NCBI GenBank assembly: GCA_036558305.1
Contig: DATBFX010000403.1
Coordinates: 1 to 37,316 of the forward strand
Source: DATBFX01 sp036558305
GTDB lineage: Bacteria > Chloroflexota > Chloroflexia > Thermomicrobiales > UBA6265
DNA: 37,316 bases
Direction of reading: 5' to 3'
The notes beneath the pieces were generated by a model, which ran no database searches, was not told the DNA's origin, and saw only the letters and a program-made list of their open reading frames with translations. Within the stretch, counting starts at the first letter, position 1, and each line of letters opens with the position of its first letter. This document shows, in pieces, positions 23,081 through 31,724 of this stretch. The translations under genes and the position numbers were made by a program.

Positions 23081-23487
23081 CATCGGTCTTTCTTGACACG
23101 AACGTTCTCCTTCGCCACGTCCTCGCCGATAACGTCGATCAATCTCCGAGGGCGACCGCCTACTTTGAGCGAATCGCCCGTGGGGAGCAATCCGTGCGGA
23201 TCAGCGACACCGTGGTGTTTGAGACGGTCTTCACGCTAGAGAAGCGGTATCGTTTGCCGCGTCGTGACATCGTGCGCGTGGTCTGGCCCCTCCTGACCCT
23301 AACCGGCGTCATCCTTCCTGGCAAACACCATTACCGTGTTGTCTTTGATCTCTACGTCGATCGTCCTTCGCTTTCGTTCGCCGATTGTTACCACGCGATG
23401 CTAATGAAACGTCTCCGGCTCACGGAAATTGTCTCCTTCGATCGCGGCTTCGATCGAGTTCTTGGGATCTCGCGCACCGAACCATGA
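23077..23487 (+). CDS. PIN-domain toxin (VapC-like)
   Basis: 136 residues from ATG 23077, coupled to the antitoxin through ATGA. The PIN residues are visible: FLDTNVLLRH (first Asp), VVFETVFTLEK (Glu), LSFADCYHAMLMKR (second Asp) and SFDRGFDRV (third Asp). The toxin is predicted to be a Mg-dependent RNase that cuts tRNA or other RNA when released from the antitoxin. Together with the upstream gene it is a complete type II toxin-antitoxin module. Confidence 0.93.
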   Translation: MTSVFLDTNVLLRHVLADNVDQSPRATAYFERIARGEQSVRISDTVVFETVFTLEKRYRLPRRDIVRVVWPLLTLTGVILPGKHHYRVVFDLYVDRPSLSFADCYHAMLMKRLRLTEIVSFDRGFDRVLGISRTEP

Positions 23488-23510
23488 TGAGCCGTAGCGC
23501 CTCTCTCGTC

Positions 23511-23540
23511 TTGCCTCATTGTCACCGCGCGTGGTATCCT
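23511..23540 (+). promoter_or_regulatory. Weak putative promoter of parA
   Basis: TTGCCT (23511-23516) and TATCCT (23535-23540) with an 18-base spacer, in the 121-base gap after the PIN gene; leader of about 60 bases. Confidence 0.3.
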
Positions 23541-23608
23541 CGCCCTTGAGCCGTACGTACACACCTCGGAACGCGTGATCGCGGCCACGGCAGAAGGGCT
23601 CCCCACCG

Positions 23609-24469
23609 ATGACCCGCATCATCGCCTTCTTCAATCAGAAGGGCGGCACGGCGAAGACGACCAGCACGCTCAACGTCGCCGCCGCGCTGGCGGAGCGCGG
23701 GCGGCGCGTGCTCGCGTTCGACCTCGATCCCCAAGCCAGTTTGACGATGGCGACCGGCGTCGACGTCGCGGCGCTCAAGACCTCGGTCTACGACCTGCTG
23801 CTGGAGGAGACCGTCGGGATCGCCGACGTTGCCGTCGGGACGACCATTCCGGGCGTCGATCTGGTTCCGGCCCACCCCGATCTCGCCGCGGCGGAATTGG
23901 AACTGCTCAACGTCCTCGAGCGAGAGCGGCAGTTGGATTACCGGTTGCGCGCGGCGGACCTCTCGGCCTACGACTACGCGCTGATCGATTCGCCGCCGGC
24001 GCTCAACATCCTCTCCGTCAACATCCTGGTCGCCACCGGCGAGCTCGTCATCCCGATCGAGCCGCACCCCCTCTCGCTGATGGTCCTGCGGCGCCTGTTC
24101 GAAACCGTCGGCCGCGTCCGCCGCCTCAATCCGGACTTGCGGCTCCTCGGCTTCCTGCCGACGAAGGTTCACCACTCCTCGCGTCTCGCCTCCGACATGC
24201 TGGCAACCCTTGGCGAGGAGTTTCCGGAATTGCCGCTCCTCCCCGCCGTTCCCCTCTCCGTCAAGAGCGCCGAATCGGCGGCGGAACGGACGAGCGTGCT
24301 CCAGTACCTCCCTCGCTCCAACGTCGCCGCCGCGTACCGCGAGGTTGGCGAATGGCTTGACCAACGGGACGGACAGTCGGACAGACGGACAGACGGACAG
24401 GAGAACGACCATTTCCGTCTGTCCGTCTGCCCGTCTGCCCGTCCGTCGGAGGTCGGCGTCCATGGCTAG
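23609..24469 (+). CDS. parA: ParA-family partition ATPase with a repeat-encoded C-terminal tail
   Basis: 286 residues. The deviant Walker A is FFNQKGGTAKTTST (Lys11 and Lys16), Walker A' is FDLDPQASLTMATG, and Walker B is YALIDSPPALNIL. ParA binds DNA non-specifically and moves ParB-bound origins apart. The fold ends near residue 255 (REVGEWLDQRD). The last 30 or so residues (GQSDRRTDGQENDHFRLSV...) are encoded by an inverted pair of octamer arrays and look acquired. The ribosome site is weak (AGAAGGG, 12 bases upstream). The gene overlaps parB by 8 bases. A chromosomal ParA is likely; plasmid or prophage origin cannot be excluded. Confidence 0.94.
   Translation: MTRIIAFFNQKGGTAKTTSTLNVAAALAERGRRVLAFDLDPQASLTMATGVDVAALKTSVYDLLLEETVGIADVAVGTTIPGVDLVPAHPDLAAAELELLNVLERERQLDYRLRAADLSAYDYALIDSPPALNILSVNILVATGELVIPIEPHPLSLMVLRRLFETVGRVRRLNPDLRLLGFLPTKVHHSSRLASDMLATLGEEFPELPLLPAVPLSVKSAESAAERTSVLQYLPRSNVAAAYREVGEWLDQRDGQSDRRTDGQENDHFRLSVCPSARPSEVGVHG
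24366..24449 (+). repeat. Inverted arrays of octamer GACGGACA at the 3' end of parA
   Basis: Direct units fill 24366-24400 and reverse-complement units fill 24415-24449. CGGACAGACGGACAGACGG (24378-24396) pairs with 24415-24433 with one mismatch across an 18-base loop, a very stable hairpin inside coding sequence. It ends 12 bases before the parB ATG. Related arrays lie at 30081-30106 and 34885-34916. Confidence 0.85.
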
Positions 24470-25517
24470 TGTCGCCCCCCGCGAAGCGGAGCCGCGGAAG
24501 CGGCGGTTCACCGTCGATGCGCTCTTCGCCGATCATCGGCCGCGGGCGATCGGGGTCGACGATCTGCCAACGGCCAAGGAGATCCGGCTCGACCGGATCG
24601 AACCGGACCCGGAGCAGCCGCGACGGACCTTCGACGAGATTCGACTGGCCGAACTCACCGCCAGCATCGGCATCGAGGGCGTCTTGCAACCGATCGTCGT
24701 TCGCTACGACGAGGGCCGAGACGTCTACGTCATCGTCCACGGGGAGCGTCGCTGGCGCGCCAGCCAGCGGGCCGGGTTGACGACGATTCCGGCGCTGGTA
24801 CGGGAGGTCCCCGAAGACCGGCGGTTGATCCAACAACTGATGGAAAACATCGTCCGCGAGGACCTGAATGCGGTCGATCGTGCCGCCGCCTTACGCGCCC
24901 TCAAGCACCAACTCGGAGAAGCGCCCTGGGAGCAGGTGGCGGAGGCGGTCGGCATCCGCCGCAGCCGCCTCTTCCAACTACTTGGCACCGAAAAACTCCC
25001 CAACGCCATCCAGGAAGACATCCGGGCCGGCCGGCTCAGCGAGAAGCAGAGCCGCGCCCTTCAGGGACTCTCGGAAGGGCAACAATTGGCGCTCCGTGAC
25101 GTCATCGTTGCCGACGACCTCCCGGCGGACGAGGCGATGCGCCTGGCGCGTGCCCTGCGATCGGCGCGGCTCGCCGACGACCGCGAAGCGGCGGGCGCGG
25201 CGCTGACCGAAATCCGCGCCCGCGCCTCGTGCCCACCCGCCCCCGTTGAGACGGGAGACGACGAGGCAGCGGCCCTCCTCTCCGCCGTCGCTGCGGCCGC
25301 GACCGGCAAGCGATCCGACCGCACCGCACTCCTTCGCACGGCCGACGGCTACGCACTCCCGCCCTTCGATGCGGACCGTCTGAGGAGTGAGATCCTGGCA
25401 CTCGCCCGCAGTCTCGCCCGTACGCCCGTCGCCGAACTTCGACCGGGGACCGCCACCAACGCCGCCCTCGTCACGCTCTACGGTGCCCTCGATGCGGCAC
25501 TTGGGCAGACCGGTTAG
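24462..25517 (+). CDS. parB: ParB-family partition protein
   Basis: 351 residues from ATG 24462, with GGAGG 9 bases upstream. The N-terminal ParB/Srx domain is IRLDRIEPDPEQPRRTFDEI, then ELTASIGIEGVLQPIVVR, YVIVHGERRWRAS (box 2, CTP-binding Arg patch) and LMENIVREDLNAVDRA. The helix-turn-helix follows: WEQVAEAVGIRRSRLFQLL. The C-terminal region is longer and more variable than in typical chromosomal ParB (about 290 aa). ParB binds parS sites and spreads as a CTP-dependent clamp. No parS-like 16-mer is seen in this window, and the usual chromosomal neighbours (rsmG, mnmG) are absent. Confidence 0.93.
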   Translation: MASVAPREAEPRKRRFTVDALFADHRPRAIGVDDLPTAKEIRLDRIEPDPEQPRRTFDEIRLAELTASIGIEGVLQPIVVRYDEGRDVYVIVHGERRWRASQRAGLTTIPALVREVPEDRRLIQQLMENIVREDLNAVDRAAALRALKHQLGEAPWEQVAEAVGIRRSRLFQLLGTEKLPNAIQEDIRAGRLSEKQSRALQGLSEGQQLALRDVIVADDLPADEAMRLARALRSARLADDREAAGAALTEIRARASCPPAPVETGDDEAAALLSAVAAAATGKRSDRTALLRTADGYALPPFDADRLRSEILALARSLARTPVAELRPGTATNAALVTLYGALDAALGQTG

Positions 25518-25557
25518 GCCGACACGGGATCGCTTCCGGTCGTCTCCGTCCTCACCC

Positions 25558-25587
25558 TTCACAAGATCCGACGACAGGCACTACGAT
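25558..25587 (+). promoter_or_regulatory. Putative promoter of the MalT-type regulator
   Basis: TTCACA (25558-25563) and TACGAT (25582-25587) with an 18-base spacer, giving a leader of about 85 bases before ATG 25678. Confidence 0.4.
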
Positions 25588-25677
25588 GGCGGCGTGCATG
25601 GCGCCTGACCGGTCCGTCGTCGCCTGCGCGGATACGTTTGCTGGACACTACTCGGCCACGGCACGACGTACAGATGG

Positions 25678-28374
25678 ATGAATCCGATGATCGCCACCCG
25701 ACCGACCGACCGGCTCCTCGTTGCCAAATTTCGCGTCCCCCGCACCGACCCGCTCGTACCGAGGGCGCGTCTCGTCCAACGCGTCGAGGCCGGTCTGCGT
25801 CGCCCCTTGACCGTCGTCTCGGCCCCCGCGGGGTCGGGCAAATCGACGCTGCTCGGCGCCTGGGCGCGGTCGACCGAGCGCGCGGTGGCGTGGCTCTCGC
25901 TGGACGAGGGCGATAACGATCCGGTTCGGTTCTTGACCTGTCTCATCGCGGCGTTGGGTCACGCCGAAGCAGGTCTGGGCGCGGCCACCGCCCGGCTGCT
26001 CGATGCGACCTACCCGCCGGGTCCGACCGCGGCGATGGCCGCGCTTGCGGGGGAAGTCGAGGACACGGCCGGGACCGACCTCGTGCTCGTCCTCGACGAC
26101 TACCACCTGATCGACGAACCGGTCGTGCAGGAGGCCGTGGCCTTTCTCGTCGAGAACCTGCCGCCACGCCTTCGCCTGATCGTGGCCGGTCGGAGCGTTC
26201 CCACGCTGCCGCTTGCCCGCCTGCGCGCCCGCAACCAACTGACAGAGGTGCGCGCCGACGACCTGCGCTTCACGACCGAGGAGGCCGCCCACCTCCTCGC
26301 GGACCTCGCGGGGGAAGCACTTGCCGGAGACGACGTCGCCGCGCTGACCGAACGGACCGAGGGGTGGGCCGCCGGGTTGGTGCTTGCCGGCCTGTCGCTC
26401 CAGGGGCGCACCGATCGCACCGACCTGGTCAGGACCGCCTCCGGCAGTCACCGCTACGTCCTCGACTATCTCGTCAGCGAAGTCCTCGGTTGCCAGGATC
26501 CGGCGGTCGAACGGTTCCTCCTCCACACCTCGATCCTCGACCGGCTCACCGCACCACTCGCCGAGGCCGTGACCGATGACTATGCGGCGGCGATGCTCGG
26601 TCGAATCGAGCGCGCCAATCTCTTCCTGAATCCGCTCGACGACGAGCGTCGCTGGTATCGCTACCACCAACTCTTTGCCGAAGCGCTTCGGCACCACCTC
26701 CACCAGCGCGCCCCGGCGATCGTACCCGATCTCCACCGCCGCGCCGCCGACTGGTTCGAAGCAAACGGCTGCGACGCCGACGCCCTCCGCCACGCCCTGG
26801 CGATCCCGGATGCCACCAGGGCCGGCGACATCGTCGAGCGCCATGCGGCGGCGATGTTGGCCCGCGGCGAGGTGCGGACGTTGCGCGCCTGGGTCGAATC
26901 TCTCCCCGAGGAAGAGGTGCGCGCCCGGCCGCGCCTCGGTTTGCGGCACGCCTGGGCGCTGACCCATGCCAACGAACTCGGCGCCGTCGAGGCACGACTG
27001 GGCGGGGTCGAAGACTGGCTCGCCGCGCACCCGGAGACGCCGATCCCAACGGCAACCGTGCTGGAGGGTGAAATCGCCGCGATTCGTTCCCGCGTCGCGG
27101 TGATCAGTGGCGACCTGCCGCGGACGATCGCGTTGTCGCGTTTGGCACTCTCGCTGACACCCGCCGATCACTCCGTGACGCGCTCGGGGATCGGACTGAG
27201 CCTCGGCAGCGCCTACGCCGCGAGCGGCGATCTGGCGGCGGCCGAGCAGACGTACGCGGAGGTCGTCGCGTACGGTGCCGCCGCCGGTCCGCTCGGCGCG
27301 GCGCTCGCGTTGCGCTACCGGGCCGATCTGGAGGTGGTGCAGGGGCGCCTGCACCGGGCGGACCGCCTCTATCGGGATGCGCTGTCCTTCATCGCCGGCC
27401 AGCATGCCCACGAGATGCCCGCGAAGGGCATCGTTTGCGAGGGGTTGGCCATCCTCGCCTACTTCCGGAACGACCTCGACGAAGCCGAGCGCCTCGCCCG
27501 GGACGCGATCGCCCGCGGCGAATCGGGGGGCGAGGTCCTCAAGATCGCGGTTCCCGCCCTCTCGACGCTGGCCCGTGTGCTCCAGGCGCGCGGCGACCTC
27601 CGCGGCGCGGTTGACGCAATCGAACGGGCGGTTTGCCTCTCGAACTGGTCCCACATGCGCGCCTGGCAGGCCCGGATTTGGGTGCAGCAAGGCAACGTCG
27701 CCGCGGCCGGACGGTGGGCGCGCGAATCGGGGCTTCGGCCGTCCGACGACCTTACCTATCCGCGGGAAGTCGAGTACGCGGCCCTGGCCCGCGTGCTGAT
27801 CGCCGAGGGACGTCTCGAAGACGGGTTGGCGCTGAACGATCGGTTGGCTCGCGCCGCCGAAGAGTCGGGTCGATTCGGCTGGGCGATCGAGTTCTTGACG
27901 CTCAAGGCCGTGGCGCTGCAGGCGGTGGGCCAAACCGACGACGCGGTTGCGGCGTTGGCGTCGGCGTTGCGCTACGCCGGCGATGAAGGGCACGTCCGCG
28001 TTTTCGTCGACGAAGGGGCGCCCGTCGCGCCGCTCCTGACACGCATTCGCGGTCGGGCACGGCGGGCCGGCGACGGCGACGACCGCCGCCTCGGGACGTA
28101 CGCCGACGATCTGCTCGCGGTCCTGGCGACCGAGACCGGGGAGTCGCCCGCCATTGGCAACGGCACGTCGATCCTCATCGAACCGCTCAGCGAGCGCGAA
28201 CGGGAGGTCTTGCGTCTGGTGGCATCCGGCAGAACCAACCGCGAAATCGCCGGCGACCTCTACGTCTCGCTCGGCACCGTCAAAGCCCACACCCACCACG
28301 TGTTTGCCAAACTCGGCGTCCGCGGTCGCACCGAAGCCGCCGCCCGTGCGCGCGATCTCGGGCTGTTGGACTGA
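25678..28374 (+). CDS. MalT-type ATP-dependent LuxR-family transcriptional regulator
   Basis: 898 residues, the normal length for MalT-like (LAL) regulators. The N-terminal STAND NTPase has Walker A SAPAGSGKSTLLGAW (about 48-62), Walker B LVLVLDDYHLI and the sensor region RLRLIVAGRSVPTLPLARLRARNQLTEV. A winged-helix and TPR-like helical middle follows (about 300-800), the usual inducer-binding scaffold. The C-terminal LuxR helix-turn-helix is PLSEREREVLRLVASGRTNREIAGDLYVSLGTVKAHTHHVFAKLGV. No ribosome site is clear; ATG 25678 or ATG 25687 could start it. The inducer and targets are unknown. The convergent zinc-ribbon gene ends only 12 bases away. Confidence 0.94.
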   Translation: MNPMIATRPTDRLLVAKFRVPRTDPLVPRARLVQRVEAGLRRPLTVVSAPAGSGKSTLLGAWARSTERAVAWLSLDEGDNDPVRFLTCLIAALGHAEAGLGAATARLLDATYPPGPTAAMAALAGEVEDTAGTDLVLVLDDYHLIDEPVVQEAVAFLVENLPPRLRLIVAGRSVPTLPLARLRARNQLTEVRADDLRFTTEEAAHLLADLAGEALAGDDVAALTERTEGWAAGLVLAGLSLQGRTDRTDLVRTASGSHRYVLDYLVSEVLGCQDPAVERFLLHTSILDRLTAPLAEAVTDDYAAAMLGRIERANLFLNPLDDERRWYRYHQLFAEALRHHLHQRAPAIVPDLHRRAADWFEANGCDADALRHALAIPDATRAGDIVERHAAAMLARGEVRTLRAWVESLPEEEVRARPRLGLRHAWALTHANELGAVEARLGGVEDWLAAHPETPIPTATVLEGEIAAIRSRVAVISGDLPRTIALSRLALSLTPADHSVTRSGIGLSLGSAYAASGDLAAAEQTYAEVVAYGAAAGPLGAALALRYRADLEVVQGRLHRADRLYRDALSFIAGQHAHEMPAKGIVCEGLAILAYFRNDLDEAERLARDAIARGESGGEVLKIAVPALSTLARVLQARGDLRGAVDAIERAVCLSNWSHMRAWQARIWVQQGNVAAAGRWARESGLRPSDDLTYPREVEYAALARVLIAEGRLEDGLALNDRLARAAEESGRFGWAIEFLTLKAVALQAVGQTDDAVAALASALRYAGDEGHVRVFVDEGAPVAPLLTRIRGRARRAGDGDDRRLGTYADDLLAVLATETGESPAIGNGTSILIEPLSEREREVLRLVASGRTNREIAGDLYVSLGTVKAHTHHVFAKLGVRGRTEAAARARDLGLLD

Positions 28375-28386
28375 CCCTTCGTTCGA

Positions 28387-29979
28387 TCACGTTCCTGCCG
28401 GCGTCGCCGGCGTCCCGTCTCCGCCGACCGCGTAGAGGTACCCGTCCTCCGCGCCGACGTAGACGATACCGTCGACGACGGCCGGCGAGGTGTCGATCTC
28501 GTCGCCGGCCGGATAGTGCCAGGCTTCTTGCCCGGATTGGATGTCGATCGCGTAGAGGGTGAGACCGCTGGCGATGTAGACGATGCCGCCGGTCACCGCG
28601 GGCGAGGAACTGATGGTGCGCCCCGTCGGGAACAACCACTTCGGCGCGCCTGTCGCCACGTCGAGCGCGTAGAGTCCGCCGTCGTCGGCACCGACGAAGA
28701 CGTCGCCGCCGACGACAGCGGGGGAGGACTCGCCGCCGATCGGATAGTGCCAGACCTCTTTGCCGGTCTTGATATCGACGGAAAAGGTCGAGCGACTCTT
28801 GCTGCTGACGTAGACGCGATCGCCGACGACGGCGGGAGACGAATAGACCTCGCCGCCGGTGGCGAACTTCCACCGGCTCTGGCCGGTTTTCGCGTCGACC
28901 GCGTAGAGGTTGCCGTCGTCGCTGCCGATGAACACCATCCCGTTCGCCACGGCCGGGGACGAGAAGAGCAGCCCCTCGGTCGTGAAGTGCCACTTCTCGG
29001 TGCCGCTGCCGGCATCGATCGCGTAGACCTGGCTCTCCTTGCTGGCGATGTAGACGACCCCGTCGGCCACCGTCGGGGACGATTCTCCGGCGTAGCGCAT
29101 CGCGAAGTGCCACCGCTCGTCCCCGGTCTCGGCGTCGATCGCGTAGAGGGTGTAGCCGCCGCCGACGAAGACCGTGCGGTTCGCGACCGCCGGCGAGGAG
29201 CGAACCGGATAGCCACCCAGGTCGAACCGCCACCGCTCCTTGCCGGTGGCGACGTCGACCGCGTAGAGGAACCCGTCCTTCGACCCGAAGAAGACCATTC
29301 CGTCGCCGATGGCCGGCGACGAGCGGACCTCGCCGCCGGTGTCGAACCGCCATTTCCGGTACGGATTCCCGACCGGCCCGGGCCCCGGATAATCGCCGGT
29401 GTGGGCCGGCACCGCGCGGAACATCGGCACCGACCCGGCAAACGCGGGGGCGGCCGCCGTCGCCGCGCTCGTCGCGGCCAGCCAATCCGGGGTCGCGGTC
29501 GCTTCGGCGGTTGCGGCGGCGATTGCCCCCTTGGAGGACGAAGACGTCCCGCGCGTGGCGCCGAGCTGCACGGCGACGGTACCGAGCGCCACCAGGGCGA
29601 GGAGACTGGTGAGCGCCCCGGCCCGACCGAAGGCATGCCGGTCGTGCCGCATCCGCCAGAAACCGCCGACCACGACCAGCAGTCCGGCGACCCACGTCGC
29701 CGTCGCCAGCCAGGATGTGCGCGAAACCAGGATCGGGATCGCGATCACGCCGAAGCCGATCCAAACCATCCCGGCCCCGCCGCCCTCTTCGACGGGGCGA
29801 CGACGCCTCTTTTGCGCCGGAGCAAGGGAGGCCGGGATGGCGAAGAACGTCTTGGCCGCGCTCGCCGGTTTGACCGCCGGGACGACGTCCGCGATCGAGA
29901 CCCCGCAATTGGGACAGAACCCGCTGGTGGCCGGATTGGCCTGACCGCAGGCCGGGCAGGACTTGACGGCAACGCTCAT
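28387..29979 (-). CDS. Zinc-ribbon, membrane-anchored PQQ-like beta-propeller protein
   Basis: 530 residues from ATG 29979, with AGGAGGG upstream. Order: an N-terminal zinc ribbon (CPAC ... CPNC: Cys8, 11, 22, 25); a basic linker (QKRRRRP); three hydrophobic segments (about 75-90, 97-110, 122-140); an Ala/Thr-rich spacer; then about eight propeller blades repeating the pattern 'SSPAVxxGxVYxGSxDGxLYAVDxxTGxxxWxF' (residues about 200-525). The zinc ribbon would be cytoplasmic and the propeller outside. BamB-like or PQQ-enzyme-like repeats serve as protein-binding or sensing platforms; no catalytic PQQ residues are evident, so an enzyme is doubtful. The function is unknown. Confidence 0.9.
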   Translation of the reverse strand: MSVAVKSCPACGQANPATSGFCPNCGVSIADVVPAVKPASAAKTFFAIPASLAPAQKRRRRPVEEGGGAGMVWIGFGVIAIPILVSRTSWLATATWVAGLLVVVGGFWRMRHDRHAFGRAGALTSLLALVALGTVAVQLGATRGTSSSSKGAIAAATAEATATPDWLAATSAATAAAPAFAGSVPMFRAVPAHTGDYPGPGPVGNPYRKWRFDTGGEVRSSPAIGDGMVFFGSKDGFLYAVDVATGKERWRFDLGGYPVRSSPAVANRTVFVGGGYTLYAIDAETGDERWHFAMRYAGESSPTVADGVVYIASKESQVYAIDAGSGTEKWHFTTEGLLFSSPAVANGMVFIGSDDGNLYAVDAKTGQSRWKFATGGEVYSSPAVVGDRVYVSSKSRSTFSVDIKTGKEVWHYPIGGESSPAVVGGDVFVGADDGGLYALDVATGAPKWLFPTGRTISSSPAVTGGIVYIASGLTLYAIDIQSGQEAWHYPAGDEIDTSPAVVDGIVYVGAEDGYLYAVGGDGTPATPAGT

Positions 29980-30080
29980 CGTTGCCCTCCTGCGCGCCGC
30001 GAGGCGCGGTGGGGCATCTATGGCGGTTAGGGTACCACAGCGCGGCAGGCGGAAGACGGCGGGAGAGGACTGGGGACTCG

Positions 30081-30106
30081 TCCGTCTGCCCGTCTGTCCG
30101 TCTCCG
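30081..30106 (-). repeat. Octamer array (GACGGACA type) beside the importer promoter
   Basis: On the minus strand the units read GACGGACA and GACGGGCA with partial copies at both ends. The array ends 1 base before the -35 box at 30108. The unit is the same as in parA and livG. Confidence 0.75.
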
Positions 30107-30107
30107 T

Positions 30108-30136
30108 TTGACACCCCAGGACGCCTACGCTATCCT
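30108..30136 (+). promoter_or_regulatory. Sigma70-type promoter of the ABC importer operon
   Basis: A perfect -35 TTGACA (30108-30113), 17-base spacer and -10 TATCCT (30131-30136). The predicted start near 30143 gives a long leader of about 190 bases before ATG 30336. This is the best promoter in the window. Confidence 0.7.
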
Positions 30137-30189
30137 GCCGCGCCAGGACTCAGCAAGAGGTGCACGATCGTCGTTGTCGCCGCGGGCGG

Positions 30190-30307
30190 CGCACGTGGGG
30201 TTGGTCGAACGCCGACCACCCCGTGCGATCTCGGCGGTTGAGAGCGGACGAGCGGACACCAGCCCAACCGACTGGGTGGTCGGCGCGGGCCGGCAGCGGA
30301 GCCGGCC
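30190..30307 (+). ncRNA. Structured 5' leader with three consecutive hairpins
   Basis: Hairpin 1 (30190-30227): CGCAC, GGGGT and GGTCG pair with CGACC, ACCCC and GTGCG, with small bulges. Hairpin 2 (30258-30280): ACCA-g-CCCA pairs with TGGGTGGT around a 6-base loop. Hairpin 3 (30288-30307): GGCCGGC pairs with GCCGGCC around AGCGGA. GGAGGCAGGAG then precedes ATG 30336. It matches no riboswitch class I can name; a cis-regulatory RNA or protein-binding leader is possible. Confidence 0.4.
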
Positions 30308-30335
30308 GGTAGCGTAGTACGGAGGCAGGAGAACG

Positions 30336-31706
30336 ATGTCCAGGGAATCGATTGCCGATCTGATCGCGAAACTCTATCTGGGCAAGGTGGACCGTCGCGA
30401 TTTCCTGAAGCGAGCGGCGGCGGCCGGTCTTTCCGCCACCCTCGCCGGTCAGGTCGTGACCCGGTACAACCAGGTCTCGGCGCAGGAAGGGACAGCCGAG
30501 GCCTCGTCGACGTCGATCGGTTTGCCCGGTGTGACCCACGTCACCGACACCAGCAAAGGCACGATCAAACTCTACTCGTCGTGGCCGCTGACCGGTTCGA
30601 TGGAGACGATCGGCGGTGACGCCGTCGAAGCCTTCAAGATGGGAATCGAGGACTTCGGCAACGCCGCCGGCGGCTTCGCGATCGAATACGAGGCGCTCGA
30701 CGACGGCATCGCCGCCAACAACGGCGCCTGGGAAGCCGGGAAAGAGACGGAGAACATCAACAAGGTCATCAACGACCAGAACGCCGTCATCTACCTCGGC
30801 ACCTACAACTCCGGCGCCGCCAAGATCTCGATCCCGATCGCGAACGCGGCCGGGTTGGCGCAGCTCTCCTACGCGAACACCTATCCCGGTCTGACGAAAG
30901 CCGTCCCCGAGGTGACCGAGCAGGGCGAACCCGACATCTACTACCCGTCCGGCAAGCGCAACTACATGCGCGTCTGCCCGGCCGACGACAACCAGGGTTC
31001 GGCGCAGGCCCTCTGGGCCTACAACGAGATGGGCAAGCGCAAGGCCTACATCCTCCACGACAAGAGTCTCTACGGCCAGGGCGTCGCACTCCTTTTCAAG
31101 GTCTTTTTCTCGAAACTCGGCGGCGAGGTCCTCGGCTTCGAGGGCTACGACAAGGATCTCGGCGACTACCAGTCCGTCATGACCGCCATCGCCGACAAGG
31201 GACCGGACCTCTTCTACCTGGGCGCGACCGTCGACAACAACGCGGCCAAGGTGCTCCAGGACATGCGCGGCGTGATGTCGGTCGACGACGTCCTCTTCAT
31301 CGGTCCGGACGGACTGATCAGCACGGCCTTCGTCGAGGGCGCCGGCGACGCGGCCGAGGGCGCCTACCTCACATTCGCCGGCTACTCGGCCGACAAGCTG
31401 CTGGAGTTGGGCGGACCGGGCGCCGACTACGTCACGCGCGTGACGGAGCGCCTCGGTCACGCACCGGACGCGTACTCGGTCTACTCCTACGAGACGCTCG
31501 TCCTCGTCATGCAAACCATCGACAAGGTGGGCGAGAAGGACCGCGCGAAGATCCTCGACACGATGTTCGCGACCGAAGGTTTCAATAGCCTCCTCGGCGG
31601 TTCCTGGAGTTTCACGGAGACGGGAGACACCGACTCGACGGTGATCGGTCTCGATCAAGTCAAGGACGGGAAGATCACCTTCCAGAAGTTGCTTCCGATC
31701 AGCTGA
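30336..31706 (+). CDS. Branched-chain-amino-acid-type ABC importer, substrate-binding protein (Tat signal)
   Basis: 456 residues. The N-terminus has a twin-arginine signal: KVDRRDFLKRAAAAGLSATLA (Arg20-Arg21), with likely cleavage near SAQEG. The type I periplasmic-binding fold follows: GTIKLYSSWPLTGSMETIGGDAVEAFKMGIEDFG, VIYLGTYNSGAAKISIPIANAAGLAQLSYANTYPGLTK, YILHDKSLYGQGVALLFKVFF and DLFYLGATVDNNAAKVLQDMRG. These are Leu/Ile/Val (LivJ)-like binding proteins, but the same family also binds amides, urea, aromatics and other ligands, so the substrate is not fixed. It is the first gene of the importer operon. A hairpin in the gap to livH may leave this gene expressed above the permease genes. 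Confidence 0.93.
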   Translation: MSRESIADLIAKLYLGKVDRRDFLKRAAAAGLSATLAGQVVTRYNQVSAQEGTAEASSTSIGLPGVTHVTDTSKGTIKLYSSWPLTGSMETIGGDAVEAFKMGIEDFGNAAGGFAIEYEALDDGIAANNGAWEAGKETENINKVINDQNAVIYLGTYNSGAAKISIPIANAAGLAQLSYANTYPGLTKAVPEVTEQGEPDIYYPSGKRNYMRVCPADDNQGSAQALWAYNEMGKRKAYILHDKSLYGQGVALLFKVFFSKLGGEVLGFEGYDKDLGDYQSVMTAIADKGPDLFYLGATVDNNAAKVLQDMRGVMSVDDVLFIGPDGLISTAFVEGAGDAAEGAYLTFAGYSADKLLELGGPGADYVTRVTERLGHAPDAYSVYSYETLVLVMQTIDKVGEKDRAKILDTMFATEGFNSLLGGSWSFTETGDTDSTVIGLDQVKDGKITFQKLLPIS

Positions 31707-31724
31707 TCGGACCGGAATCGAGGG

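Larger units (their letters stand above)
29980..30335. other. Intergenic region with octamer repeats, promoter and structured leader
   Basis: 356 bases between the divergent propeller gene and the importer operon. It contains a short octamer array, a near-consensus promoter and a leader of about 190 bases with three hairpins, each listed separately. No protein-coding frame is convincing. Confidence 0.7.

Noticed and set aside
24366..24449. Octamer arrays considered as a CRISPR array
   Set aside because: Units are 8 bases with no spacers, arranged as an inverted pair; no cas genes are nearby.
25648..28299. Long minus-strand open frame opposite the MalT-type regulator
   Set aside because: Complete overlap with a clear regulator gene and Arg/Gly/Val-rich composition without motifs.
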